Shown in pieces: positions 8,001 to 19,200 of a DNA stretch of 64,000 bases (position 1 is the stretch's first letter; the number at the start of each line of letters is the position of its first letter). Source of the stretch: Paraburkholderia sp. SOS3 (GTDB lineage Bacteria > Pseudomonadota > Gammaproteobacteria > Burkholderiales > Burkholderiaceae); assembly GCF_001922345.1 (NCBI RefSeq), contig NZ_CP018811.1, positions 3,782,001 to 3,846,000 of the forward strand. The letters run 5' to 3'. The notes under the pieces were generated by a model. It was not told where the DNA came from. It saw nothing but the letters and a program-made list of their open reading frames with translations, and made no database searches. The position numbers and the translations under genes are program-made.

Positions 8001-10375
8001 ATCGACAGCGTATTGCCAGCCTGCACCGTGCCGCTATTCGTGAAGGTCTTCGCGTTCCGGATGTCGATGCCGGTTGCGGCAATCAGCGGGCCGCTCATGT
8101 TCTGCTGACTGGCCTTCGCAAGATAGACGACAGGCACGAGCACGGCCTGCCCGTCAATTACCTGGGTCTGCATGATGACGACGTTGCCCGTCAGCGCCGC
8201 CACCTGTTCCGGCGACAGGCTCATGCCGAGCGGCAGATCGAGTGACTTCGACAGCGACGCGCCCGCCTCGAGCAGCGACTCGTACATCGACTGGAGGTCG
8301 GTGTACGGGCCGGGCACCGCCTTGCCCGTGAGCGACGTCACCTGGTTGCGCACGAGCTGCTGCTCGTAGAACCCGTCGCCCAGGCGCTTCGCAGTCGTCT
8401 GCGGATCGAGGCCAAGCTGTTGCAGGTAGTAGTCGCTCGAAATGAACGTCTTCCGGTTCGTGAACGCCGGGTTCGTTTCGACGAGATACGTTGCGCCCGG
8501 CGCGGTTGCGGGACTGAAGAGGCCCCCTTGGGGTATCGACAGGTTCTGCAGCACGGTCTGCGCCGTCGCGCCGGCGATGACAGGATTGACCATGCCGCCG
8601 ATATCGACGCCCGGCATCGCCTGACCCGGCGCGAGACCCGCCGGCGGAACGCCCGCATTGCCCGCCGTGTTGTCGATACGGATGCCGCTGCCCGAGAGCG
8701 TGCCGCCCGCTACGAAGCTCGACTCATACGACGGCAGCGCGTAATGGCGGACATCGGCCGGCGCGGCCTGCGCGTAACCGCCCGGCCGCGAGCCGATGAA
8801 CGGCGCATCGCCGAACGGCAAGGTCCAGTCCGCAACGCTGTGGTCGTAGTTCGTGTAGTGGTAGTAGCCCGAATACGTAACCTGTACGCCCGGTGCTGTC
8901 TGAGCCTGCCAGCTGTCCTGGTCGAGCGCCATGGGCGCAGCGATGTCGCCGGCCGCCGCCACCGCGCTCCAGTGATTCCGGAACACGCCCACATTCGACG
9001 CATCGAGGTTGCCGCCCGCGATGACCTGCGCCTGCGGGCTGATGCCGGCAATCAGGTTCGCGACCGCCGCGCCCGTGTAGGTCGTGTACTGGTAGCCGCT
9101 GTTCCACTGGCCGCCGTGCGGCGGTTCGATGTATGCGCCGCCGATTGCGTTCGCGTCGCCCTGCGTGGTCCAGCCGACATACGGATGCTCCGCGGAACAG
9201 GCGTTCATGTGAATCGCCGTACAGCCCGACAGGCCGATGCCGAGCCCGGCAAGCAGGCCCGGGTCCACCGGCTGGTTCAGCCCGGTCGTCGTCATCGTCG
9301 TGCGGGTGTTCGTCACCTGACCGGCGCGCAGTTCCATATCGCCGGCCGATTCGATCAGCCCCGACTGGTTTCGGACCAGGCCCGCGTTCGTATAGTTGCC
9401 GTTCGCGTCCTTGCCGCCTGCGAGCACCACCTTGCCGGAACCGTAGATCGCCGTCGTCGCCTGGGTGTCGGTGGCCGTCGTGTCGTCGCGGTTTTCGATG
9501 TCGTTCGAGAGCAGTTCGAGCGTGCCGTCGCTGTCGGTCGCGCCGATCAGCGCGGTCGGCCCCACGTTCGACAGGCTGTGTGTCGCATTCAGCGAGACGC
9601 TGCCTCCGACCATCGCGCCTGTGTTTTCCAGCGTGTCCGAATGCGTCGCGAGTATGCCGCCCGCCATCATCGTGCCGCTGTTTCGCACGTCACCCGCGCG
9701 GATATTCAGGTTGTGCGCCGCCTCAACCAGCGCGCCATTGCTGAACGTACCCGGCAGCGTAAAGGACAGGTCATGCCCCGCGTTGAACCGGACATCGGGC
9801 GTCACCGCGAAATCGCTCTGAACGGTCACGGCAACGTCATGGGCTGCGCTATATGCGCCGCCGCCCGTGAGCGTCGCGGCATGGACGGCGAGGTCGTGCG
9901 TCGCGCCGATCCGGCCGTTCGCATTCGTGAGCGCGCCGCTTGTCGTGATTGCGACGTCGCCGTATGAGCCGGCGAGCGTGCCTATCTGACCGCCGCTGTT
10001 GTCGACGGTATCGCCGTGCGCCGTGACGCTTGCGCCGCTGATCTGGCCACCGCGTTGAGCGCTCTGCGTGTTCACGAGCGCCGACGTGTCGACGGCAACA
10101 CGACCGTTGCCCGTTATCACGCCGCCGCGGTTGACGGTCTGGCTGCCGCCCTGCACCGCCGTGTTGCCCGTGCCGAGGTTGCTGACAAGACCGTCCGTGT
10201 TCTCGACAGTAGCGGCGTGAATCGCGAGCGTGCCCGCGTCGCCCGCTGTGCCCGTGCCGGACTGGATCTGGCCATCGGTGTTCGTCAGCGTGCCGCCGCT
10301 TGCGAGCGACAGCGACGAGAGCGAACGAACCGTGCCTTGCGCGTTGTTCAGGTCGCCTGCAATTGTGGCTGCGAT

Positions 10376-10381
10376 GTTCCC
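10376..10381 (-). other. Single-base frameshift site in tpsA
   Basis: The minus strand reads GCACAGGGAACATCGCAG. The upstream frame gives …GVLAAQG then TSQPQLQAT-stop. The -1 frame from the same point gives NIAATIAGDLNNAQGTV…, which continues the repeat pattern (…GVLAAQG-NIAATIAGDLNNAQG…). One base is missing from, or would have to be re-read in, the GGGAA text. Confidence 0.85.
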
Positions 10382-12171
10382 TGTGCGGCAAGCACGCCGT
10401 GCACGTTGTTCAGACTTCCGGCCTGCATGTCGATCCGGCCCGCCGCGATGATCTGGCCGCCGGCGTTCGAGAACGTGCCGCTAACGTCGAATCCCATCGA
10501 CGACAGGCCGTATTGCGTCATCGTGCCCGCGTGGTTCAGCAGGGTCGTCGCGTGCAGCGCGAGCGCGTTGGCGTCGATGTCGCCACCGCTGTTGTCGAGC
10601 GTGCCGCTCGCCGTCACCGTCAGATGCGGCGCGACCATCCGCCCGCCCCGGTTCGAAACCGCGTGCGCCGTGATCGTCTGCGCGCCGCCCGACGACATCG
10701 CACCGCTGTCGTTCGTGAGCGTGCCTGCCGCGCGCGCGTCGAGCGAACCGCCTGCGGTCGTGGTCGCGCCCGACAGGTTCAGGTCGCCGCCGATCGCCGC
10801 GAGCGCTATCGCGCGGTTGGCAGACGTGGTGCTGCCCGCGAGACTGACCGCCGCACCGCTTACGAGCGCATTGCCGCCCGCCGCATTGCGGCCCGTCGCC
10901 GTGACAGCGCCGGATGCGCTGACATTCAGGGCGCCAGACTGCGCGAGCGAGCCATCGGCGTTCAGGCCGGCCGCGAGCGTGCCGGTCGAACTCACCGAGC
11001 CGGCGCTGACGGTCGTGTTCTGCTGCGCGCCAGACAGACCGCTGTTCGTCAGCGCGCCGGCCGTGCTCAGCATCACGTTCTGCTTTGCGTACGTCGTGCC
11101 GATATTGTCGATGCCATCGCGCGCACTGACGATCAGATCGCCGCTCGCGTTCGTCTGGCCCGCCAGCACCAGCTTGCCCTCTGTCGTCAGCGTGAGGTCG
11201 CCGGCCTGCGCCGCGAGCACGCCTTTCGTCGACACGCCAACGCCGTGCTCCGTGCCGACCAGCCAGATACGGTTCGCGTACATGCCGCCGAGGCTCGCGA
11301 CGTCGATCGACACAGCCGGCGCAGGACCGTCGCCGGCAATCGGCGTCGCGTTGAGCGTGTCATGCCCGACCGCGTTCGCGCCGGTCACGATGTTCAGGTT
11401 CTTCGCATGGATCGCTGCATTCGCCTGCACTGCTCGCGCAAGCAGATCGACCTGATCCACACTGGACGCATCGAGCCCCGCGCCCGCGATGCCGATGTTC
11501 CCGTGCGATACGTTGAAGCCGGACAACGAACCGTCGGCTGCAAGGTTCGGCGTTCCAGTGGTGAGCACCGCCCGCGACGTGTTGATGAATCCGCCGCCGT
11601 TGACCGAAATGCCGCTGCCGTTGGCAATGACCACTTCGGCGCGTCGGCCCGCTACCTCCAGATAGCCGTTGATCTGGCTAGCCGCACCGCTGTTGACCTG
11701 ATTGACGATAACCCGCGCGGCCTCGCCGGCGCCGAGGTTTGGGTTGCCGTTAATCATGCCCGCCTGCTGCGTCTGCACGATCGCCGGCGAGTTGTTCAGA
11801 ATCGCGCCGCGCGGCTGCACATCGAACTGGCCGTAGGTGTTCATCGACACGCCCGCGCCGGACGGCCGGTTGATATTCACCTGCGGCAGTCCGTTGTGCG
11901 TCTGAACGATTGCAGGCGCATTCGGACCCGACGGAACGATTCCACCCGGCGTCTGCACATCAGCCCATGAAGGCAAAGCGCCCGTTAGCACCGACGCGGC
12001 AATGGCGATCTGTTTCAGTTCGAACGGCAAGACAGCAGGAATTTTCCGCGCCTTGCTTTGGATCCTTCCAGTCCGCCCCGTTTCTTTTCCACTTGCCGCC
12101 GTCATTTCGCTGACTGCGACAGGCATTTCTCTGAGCCGGCTATCAACCAGCCGGTAGTTATTCCGGTTCAT

Positions 12172-12373
12172 CCGCGTCGTTTGGATTGCTAACTTCTAAC
12201 GGCGCGTAAACTAACGCGCGACCACGCCCCCCGTCTCGTCACACGCGACAGCAATGAGCCAGATACAACGCTTTTTACAAAATCGGAGTGTTCTGATCGA
12301 GCATGCGCCACGAAACCGCTAGCCCGCGTCGACGAATTCCCGATCCTCGATCATGGCGGCTACGATCCGCGAA
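12172..12373. promoter_or_regulatory. tpsA upstream region with palindrome
   Basis: This 200-base gap separates the divergently placed 5' end of tpsA from the 3' end of the next minus-strand gene. A perfect 6-bp inverted repeat GCGCGT-AAACTA-ACGCGC lies at 12202-12219, about 35 bases upstream of the tpsA ATG. It could be an operator or part of the 5' leader. No clear sigma-70 boxes were identified. Confidence 0.35.
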
Positions 12374-13066
12374 TCAATGCGCATCCCGTATCGCCTCGAA
12401 CACCGCCCTCAGGTTCTGCGCTTTCGTCGCGAGCACTCTCGGTATCTCGTCGAGCCGCACCGATTCCTGCACGTCGCCGGGCCGCGGCGGATTGTCGATG
12501 GCGAACAGCAGCGTCTCGTTGTCGCCCGATGCGCCGATCGCCTGCACGGTCATCGTTTTGAATGAAATCTTGCTGACACCCGCGATGCGTTTTACGCCGT
12601 TGATCGCAATGCCGACCGGCGTCAGGTTGCGCAAGCGAAAGCCCTGCTTGTCGAGCCGCACGTCGGTCAGCGCGATCTGCAGGATCAGCGAATCGGGTTG
12701 CGGCGTATCGACGACGGTCATGTCCCTCATCACTTCCTGCGTCAGGATCTGCGCAAAAGTACGCGTGACCTGCGCCATTTCTTCGGGGTCGATGCCTTTG
12801 TATGGCGAATCCGGTGCGAGAAATACTTCGATCGGCACGAGATAGACGCTGTGAAGACGTGCGCGCTGCGCGCGGTAGTCGGGCGCCATATAGGCCTTCG
12901 TACCGGGAAATTGCACGACGGGCGTGAGTTGCACGCTATCCGGTATCAGGGAGTCGGCGCGCGCAGCGCCGCCGTGGAACATGAGCGACGCGACCAACAG
13001 AGCGGCGGCCATCCGCGATGCCTTGCGCATCATCGATCGCGCGCGCAGCGTTTGCATGATCGACAT
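12374..13066 (-). CDS. Secreted DUF3313-like protein of unknown function
   Basis: 230 residues from the ATG at 13066, chosen because GAGGTG lies 6 bases upstream. Alternatives are at 13105 and 13033. Residues 1-37 form a signal peptide (MMRKASRMAAALLVASLMFHGGAARA), without a lipobox Cys. The body has the layout of DUF3313 envelope proteins: a VYLVPIEVFLAP strand, EEMAQVTRTFAQILTQEVM, VVDTPQPDSLILQIALTDVR, then KMTVQAIGASG-like mixed strands and ATKAQNLRAVFEAIRDA at the end. It diverges from the RND operon and may belong to the same envelope function (inference). Confidence 0.65.
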   Translation of the reverse strand: MSIMQTLRARSMMRKASRMAAALLVASLMFHGGAARADSLIPDSVQLTPVVQFPGTKAYMAPDYRAQRARLHSVYLVPIEVFLAPDSPYKGIDPEEMAQVTRTFAQILTQEVMRDMTVVDTPQPDSLILQIALTDVRLDKQGFRLRNLTPVGIAINGVKRIAGVSKISFKTMTVQAIGASGDNETLLFAIDNPPRPGDVQESVRLDEIPRVLATKAQNLRAVFEAIRDAH

Positions 13067-13384
13067 CGTCAGCACCTCGAACCGTGGATTCGTCGGCATT
13101 TTCATGATTCGTTTCCCGATGCGGCGGCCTGTATCGCCGCGTGGAACCAGCATAGGCGATTGGCGATGTGCGCCCGCCTGGTGGATTCCCGCTGCGATAT
13201 ATCCGAACAAAGCCCTGCGGCGCCCGTGCCCGATTGCCGGCACGCGCTCGACCCATGCTAGGCTATGCGCCAATTCGGCATGCCGCCGGGCATTCTGCAT
13301 CCCGAAAAGACCAGATTAGTTGCATTGACTATCGGCATCCGTGCGCCTCACCTCAAATGGCGCGCGGCGAATTATGGTGGATTG
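13067..13384. promoter_or_regulatory. Divergent promoter region before the RND operon
   Basis: About 320 bases between the divergent DUF3313-like gene and the efflux operon. No regulator gene is adjacent. A GGTGG sequence 7-8 bases before the ATG at 13385 serves as ribosome-binding site. No further gene or clear operator was recognised. Confidence 0.4.
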
Positions 13385-14974
13385 ATGACAAAGGACAATA
13401 ACCTGCTCTACCTGTTACGAGACCGTTTATGCGCGGCGCTTCGCGGTTCCGCGTCGCCCGCGTCGACCGCACGGCTCGCCGCACCGCGGCTCGCGTCTGT
13501 TTTGCCCGCCGTAACGTCTGTCGCGCTGCTGCCAGTCCTCCTGACGGGCTGCATGGTCGGCCCCGATTACCGCACGCCGGCGCCGCCCGCAACCGACCGC
13601 TACACCACGGCGCCGCTGCCCGAGCAAACTGCGTCGGCACCCGGTGCATCGGGCGTGCCGCAGCGCTTTGCAGACGGCGAAGACATCCCCGCCGCGTGGT
13701 GGTCGCTCTACCATTGCGAGCCGCTCGACACGCTGATTCGCAAAGCGCTCGCGAACAGTCCGAACATCGCGTCGGCGCGCGCCGCGCTGCGTCAGTCGCG
13801 CGAGAACCTCAGCGCGCAGTTCGGCGGCACGCTGCTGCCGCGCGTCGACGCGCAACTGAACGCGACGCGCGAAAAATTCAACGGCATCACCTTCGGCCAG
13901 CCGCAGTTCGCCGAAGACCTGAACCTGTACAACGCGTCGGTCAGCGTGTCGTATGCGCTCGACCTGTGGGGCGGCGCGCGCCGCGGCGTCGAGGCGGCGC
14001 AATCGCAAGTCGACTATCAGCGTTACCAGTTGCAGGGCGCATGGCTCGCGCTGACTGCGAACATCGTCACCGCGGCAGTCAGGGAAGCATCGCTGCGCGC
14101 GCAGATCGCCGCGACCGAAGAAATCGCCACGGAAGAAGCGTCGCAACTCAAGGTGCTCAAACAGCAGTTCGAACTCGGCGGCATCGGCAAAACCGATGTG
14201 CTCACGCAGCAGACGCTGCTCGCGCAAACGCGCGCGACGCTGCCGCCGTTGCAGCAGCAACTCGACGAGACGCGCCATCAGCTCGCGGTGCTGTCGGGCA
14301 GCCCGCCGAACGATCCGACGCTGCCCGAGTTCCGGCTCGAGATGTTCTCGCTGCCGCAAACGCTGCCGGTCAGCGTGCCGTCTGCGCTCGTCAGACAGCG
14401 GCCCGACATTCTCGCGGCCGATGCGACGCTGCATCAGGCGAGCGCGCAGGTCGGCGTCGCGACCGCGAACCTGTACCCGCAGATCACGCTGTCGGCAAGC
14501 TACGGCACGCAGTCGCTGACGCCGGCCGAACTGTTCCGCGCGGAAAGCACGGTATGGGCCATCGGCGCCGGCGTGCTGCAGCCGCTGTTCCACGGCGGCC
14601 AGCTGCTCGCGCAAAAGCGCGCGGCCGTGGCCGCGTACGAACAGGCCGACGCGCAATACCGTCAAACGGTTTTGTTAGCGTTCCAGAACGTGGCCGATTC
14701 GCTGCGCGCGCTCGATCACGATGCAAACGGTCTGCGCGCGCAAACCGACGCGTGGCAATCGGCCAGCGACGCGCTCGAGATGGCGCGCGGCCAGTTCAAG
14801 CTCGGCGGCATCAGCTATCTGTCGCTGCTCGTCACGCAGCGCCAGTATCAGCAGACGGTGGTCGACCTCGCGCAGGCGCAGGCGGCGCGCTACGCCGATA
14901 CGGCTGCGCTGTTCCAGGCGCTCGGCGGCGGCTGGTGGAACGATCCGCTGCCCGAGACCGCCGCGGCGCAATGA
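13385..14974 (+). CDS. RND efflux outer-membrane factor lipoprotein (NodT family)
   Basis: 529 residues. The start at 13385 gives an N-terminal leader and a textbook lipobox VLLTG|C (Cys 56) followed by MVGPDYRTP, the signature opening of NodT/OprM-type channels. Two OEP repeats follow (about residues 120-310 and 335-520), rich in long amphipathic helices such as RAALRQSRENLSAQ and the repeat-equivalent RQTVLLAFQNVADSLRALD. It forms the trimeric TolC-like duct in the outer membrane for the MFP and permease encoded next. It is the first gene of a three-gene operon. A -35/-10 pair could not be assigned with certainty. Confidence 0.95.
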   Translation: MTKDNNLLYLLRDRLCAALRGSASPASTARLAAPRLASVLPAVTSVALLPVLLTGCMVGPDYRTPAPPATDRYTTAPLPEQTASAPGASGVPQRFADGEDIPAAWWSLYHCEPLDTLIRKALANSPNIASARAALRQSRENLSAQFGGTLLPRVDAQLNATREKFNGITFGQPQFAEDLNLYNASVSVSYALDLWGGARRGVEAAQSQVDYQRYQLQGAWLALTANIVTAAVREASLRAQIAATEEIATEEASQLKVLKQQFELGGIGKTDVLTQQTLLAQTRATLPPLQQQLDETRHQLAVLSGSPPNDPTLPEFRLEMFSLPQTLPVSVPSALVRQRPDILAADATLHQASAQVGVATANLYPQITLSASYGTQSLTPAELFRAESTVWAIGAGVLQPLFHGGQLLAQKRAAVAAYEQADAQYRQTVLLAFQNVADSLRALDHDANGLRAQTDAWQSASDALEMARGQFKLGGISYLSLLVTQRQYQQTVVDLAQAQAARYADTAALFQALGGGWWNDPLPETAAAQ

Positions 14975-15060
14975 CTACCCGATAAGGACGAAGCGCCGTT
15001 GGACCGGCCGAAGGCGAGCCCACGCCGGCGCTTCACGATGAGACGTGCAAGGACATAACG

Positions 15061-16275
15061 ATGAGCACAAAAGGACCGACCGCCAATCAGATCGAAACGG
15101 TAGACACGCCTGCCCGTCACAGACGGCGCATGACGAAACGCATGATCATCATGTTGATCTGCGTCGCGCTGCTGCTCGGCGCGATTGTCGGCTTCAATCT
15201 GTTCAAGGCGCACATGATCGCGAAGTTCATGGCGAACAATGCGTTGCCGCCCGCCACGGTCACCGCGGCCGTGGCGAAGTACCAGACGTGGCAGCCGCAG
15301 CTCGCGGCAGTCGGCAGCCTGCGCGCGGTGCGCGGCGTCGACGTGACGACCGAAGTGCCGGGCCTCGTGCGCGAGATCGCCTTCTCGTCGGGGCAGGACG
15401 TGAAAGCGGGCCAGGTGCTCGTGCGTCTGAACGACGATTCCGACGTCGCACTGCTGCGTTCGCTGCAGGCCGCGGCCGAGCTCGCGCAAACGGTCTATAA
15501 GCGCGACAAGGCGCAATTCGATATCCAGGCGATCGCGAAAGCGCAGCTCGACGCGGACGCCGCCGATCTCAAGGCCAAGACCGCGCAGGTCGCGCAGCAG
15601 GCGGCGCTCGTCGAAAAGAAGACGATCCGCGCGCCGTTCGCGGGCCGCGTCGGCATCACGACGGTGAACCCGGGCCAGTATCTGAATCCGGGCGACGCGA
15701 TCGTCACGCTGCAGGCCATCGATCCGATCTACGCCGACTTCTATCTGCCGCAGCAGCAGTTGGGCCAGCTTGCGGTCGGCCAGCAGATCGTGATCGATAC
15801 GAATGCGTTCGGCGGGCGCACCTTCGCCGGCAAGATCCGCTCGATCAATCCGCGCGTCGACAACACGACGCGCAACGTGCAGGTCGAAGCGACCGTCGAC
15901 AATCGCGAGCGCAAGCTGCTGCCCGGCATGTACGCGAACGTGAAGATCGACGCGGGCGGCGAACAGCGTTATCTGACGCTGCCGCAAACGGCGATCACGT
16001 ACAACCCGTACGGCGCGACGGTATTCATCGTGAAGCCTGCCGCACAGGACAAGGCCGCATCGAACCCGCAGGGCAAGGCCATGCCGACCGCGCAGCAGGT
16101 GTTCGTCACGCCAGGGCCGACGCGCGGCGACCAGGTCGCGATCCTGAAGGGCATCGAGGCGGACATGCAGGTCGTGACGAGCGGCCAGCTGAAGCTGAAG
16201 AACGGCACGCCGCTCGTGATCGACAATCGCGTGCAGCCGGCCGACAGCCCGAATCCGCAGCCTCAGGAACAGTGA
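15061..16275 (+). CDS. RND efflux periplasmic adaptor (membrane fusion protein)
   Basis: 404 residues with an AAGGA ribosome-binding site before the ATG. One N-terminal membrane anchor (about residues 28-47, MIIMLICVALLLGAIVGF) is followed by the lipoyl half-motif GSLRAVRGVDVTTEVPG. A coiled-coil hairpin comes next (AAELAQTVYKRDKAQ…AQVAQQAALVEKKTI), then the second lipoyl half IRAPFAGRVGI, and beta-barrel and membrane-proximal domains up to residue 390. It is of the MexH/MdtA kind and couples the inner-membrane permease to the outer-membrane duct. It follows the OMF gene by 86 bases and precedes the permease by 10 bases. Confidence 0.95.
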   Translation: MSTKGPTANQIETVDTPARHRRRMTKRMIIMLICVALLLGAIVGFNLFKAHMIAKFMANNALPPATVTAAVAKYQTWQPQLAAVGSLRAVRGVDVTTEVPGLVREIAFSSGQDVKAGQVLVRLNDDSDVALLRSLQAAAELAQTVYKRDKAQFDIQAIAKAQLDADAADLKAKTAQVAQQAALVEKKTIRAPFAGRVGITTVNPGQYLNPGDAIVTLQAIDPIYADFYLPQQQLGQLAVGQQIVIDTNAFGGRTFAGKIRSINPRVDNTTRNVQVEATVDNRERKLLPGMYANVKIDAGGEQRYLTLPQTAITYNPYGATVFIVKPAAQDKAASNPQGKAMPTAQQVFVTPGPTRGDQVAILKGIEADMQVVTSGQLKLKNGTPLVIDNRVQPADSPNPQPQEQ

Positions 16276-16285
16276 GAGGCCGCGC

Positions 16286-19200
16286 ATGAACTTCACCGAT
16301 ATCTTTATCAAGCGGCCGGTACTCGCCGCCGTCGTGAGCATGCTGATCCTCGTGCTCGGCGTGCGCGCGCTGATCGCGCTCAAGGTGCGCGAATATCCGC
16401 AGACCGAAAACGCCGTGGTCACCGTCACCACCGCGTACTACGGCGCGAGCGCCGATACGATCGCCGGCTTCATCACGCAGCCGATGGAAGCGGCGATCGC
16501 GCAGGCGCAGGGCATCGACTATATGTCGTCGACGAGCACGACGGGCGTGTCGACGATCACCGTCACGCTGCGCCTGAATTACGACTCGAATCGCGCGCTC
16601 ACCGAAATCAACACGCAGATCGCCTCGGTGCGCAACCAGTTGCCGCCGCAGGCGCAGCAGCCGGTGCTGACGGTGCAGACGGGCGAGACGACCGACGCGA
16701 TGTATATGGGCTTCTACAGCAGCGTGCTGCCGAGCAATAACGTCACGGACTACCTGTTGCGTGTGGTCAAGCCGAAGCTCGATTCGATCGAAGGCGTGCA
16801 GACGGCCGAAGTGCTCGGCGGACGCCAGTTCGCGCTGCGCGCCTGGCTCGATTCGGCGCGCCTCGCCGCGCACAACGTGACGGCACAGGACGTCTATACC
16901 GCGCTCGGCAACAACAACTACCTGGCGACGCTCGGCACGACCAAAGGCCAGATGGTGTCGGTCGACCTCAACGCAGGCACCGATCTGCATACCGTCGACG
17001 ACTTCAGGAAGCTCGTCGTCAAGCAGAAAGGCACCGCGATCGTGCGGCTCGAAGACGTCGCGAACGTCGTGCTCGGCGCCGACAACTACGACTTCAACGT
17101 CGCGTTCTCGGGCAAGCGCTCGGTGTTCATCGGCATCAAGGTGGCGCCCGACGCGAACATTCTCGATGTCGCGAAGCGCGTGCGCACCGCGTTCCCGGGC
17201 TTGCAGTCGCAGTTCCCGACCGGCATGACCGGCGACATCGTCTACGACGCAACCGACTTCGTGAACACGTCGATCGAGGAAGTGATCAAGACGCTCGTCG
17301 AGGCGCTGCTGATCGTGACGGTCGTGATCTTCCTGTTTATCGGCAGCCTGCGCGCGGTGATCATTCCGGTGGTCGCGATGCCGCTGTCGCTGGTCGGCAC
17401 GTTCTTCGTCATGCAGGCGCTCGGCTACTCGGTCAACCTGCTGACGCTGCTTGCGCTCGTGCTCGCGATCGGCCTCGTGGTGGACGACGCGATCATCGTC
17501 GTCGAGAACGTCGACCGCCATATGAAGGAAGAAGGCCGGCCGCCGTTCGAGGCCGCGCTGATCGCGGCGCGCGAACTGGGCGGCCCGATTCTCGCGATGA
17601 CGGTCGTGCTGATCGCCGTGTATGCACCGATCGGCTTCCAGGGCGGCCTCACGGGCGCGCTCTTTACCGAGTTCGCGTTCACGCTGGCAGGCGCCGTAAC
17701 GGTATCGGGCATCATCGCCTTGAGCCTTTCGCCGATGATGTGCTCGCGCTTTTTCACGAGCGAACAGGAATCGAACCGCTTCGTACGGTTCGTCGACCGG
17801 CAGTTCGAGCGCGTGCACCGCGGTTATTCGCGCATCCTGCACGCGACGCTCGACACGTGGCCCGTGTTTATCGTAATGGGCGTGTTGCTGCTCGGCGGCA
17901 CCGTGTACCTCTTCATGACGTCGCAATCGGAACTCGCGCCGCAGGAAGACCAGGGCATCGTGCTATCGCAGATCCAGGGGCCGCCGAACGCGACGATCCA
18001 GCAGATGCAGACGTACGCGGACCAGGTGTTCGAGATCTCGAAGCAGTTGCCCGAATACTCGCAGATGTTCCAGCTGACCGGCGCGCCGACGCTGAATCAG
18101 GGCATCGGCGGCGTGCTGTTCAAGACCTGGGACAAGCGCAAGAAAGGCGCGACGCAACTGCAGCAGGAACTGCAGCAGAAGTGGAACGGCATCGCGGGCG
18201 CGCGCGTGGCCGCCTTCCAGTTTCCGCCGCTGCCGGGTGCGCAAGGGCTGCCCGTGCAGTTCGTCATCACGACGACCGAGCCGTTCGAGAACCTCAACGA
18301 GGTCGCACAGTCGGTGCTCGCGAAGGCATACCGGAGCGGCATGTTCTTCTACGTCGACAGCGACCTGAAGCTCGACAAGCCCGAAAGCGTGCTGGTCGTC
18401 GATCGCGACAAGGTCGCCTCGCTCGGCATGACGCAGGCCGATGTCGGCGCGGCGCTCGGCGCGGCGCTGGGCGGCAACTACGTCAACTACTTCTCGATCG
18501 CGGGCCGCTCGTACAAGGTGATTCCGCAAGTGTTGCAGACCGACCGCCTGAATCCGTCGCAGGTGCTCGACTACTATCTGCGCACGCCCGACGGCAGCGT
18601 GATTCCGGCGTCGACCGTCACGCATCTGAAGCAGCAGGTCGTGCCGGAGTCGATCAACCACTTCCAGCAGCTGAATTCGGCGACGATCTCCGGCGTCGTC
18701 GTGCCCGGCGTCTCGCAAGGCGAAGTGCTCGATTTCCTGCGCAAGGCGACGGCCGAAGCGGCGCCGTCCGGCTATGCGGCCGACTATGCGGGGCTCTCGC
18801 GCCAGTTCGTGCAGGAGTCGGGCGGCTTCGTCGTCACGCTGCTGTTCGCGACGATCATCGTGTTTCTCGCGCTCGCCGCGCAGTTCGAGAGTTTCCGCGA
18901 TCCGATCGTGATTCTCGTGTCGGTGCCGATGGCCCTGTTCGGCGCGCTGATCTTTATCAACGTCGGGCTGTCGACGCTCAACATCTACACGCAGGTCGGA
19001 CTCGTCACGCTGATGGGGCTCGTGAGCAAGCACGGCATTCTGATCGTGCAGTTCGCGAACCAGTTGCAGCGCGCCGGCAAATCGAAGCGCGAGGCGCTCG
19101 AAGAGGCGGCTGCCGTGCGGCTGCGGCCGATTCTGATGACCACCGCCGCCATGGTGTTCGGCGTGCTGCCGCTCGTGATCGCCTCGGGCGCGGGCGCGGC

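Larger units (their letters stand above)
4148..12171 (-). pseudogene. TpsA: filamentous haemagglutinin / CdiA-BcpA-type exoprotein, interrupted by one missing base
   Basis: The gene reads as two frames: 12171-10348 (607 codons, stop TGA) and about 10378-4148. Inserting one base near 10378 gives one 2,674-residue protein (8,024+1 = 3 x 2,675). Domains are an extended signal peptide (MNRNNYRLVDSRLREMPVAVSE, cleavage near SWA|D, residue 70) and a TPS secretion domain (about 70-320, with GNPNLGAG and SGISVNGGGF). Long FHA-type repeats follow (NxxG…L…A), then the adhesin-hemagglutinin region, an Ala/Gly-rich pretoxin stretch and a variable C-terminus. It would be exported by the TpsB encoded downstream and presented on the cell surface for contact-dependent inhibition or adhesion. 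With the frameshift only the secretion half would be made unless corrected. No clear Shine-Dalgarno precedes the start. Confidence 0.9.

Noticed and set aside
10348..10385. Programmed -1 frameshifting in tpsA
   Set aside because: There is no heptameric slippery sequence and no evident downstream pseudoknot. A simple one-base loss is more economical, though GGA-to-GGG slippage is kept as a remote option in the findings.
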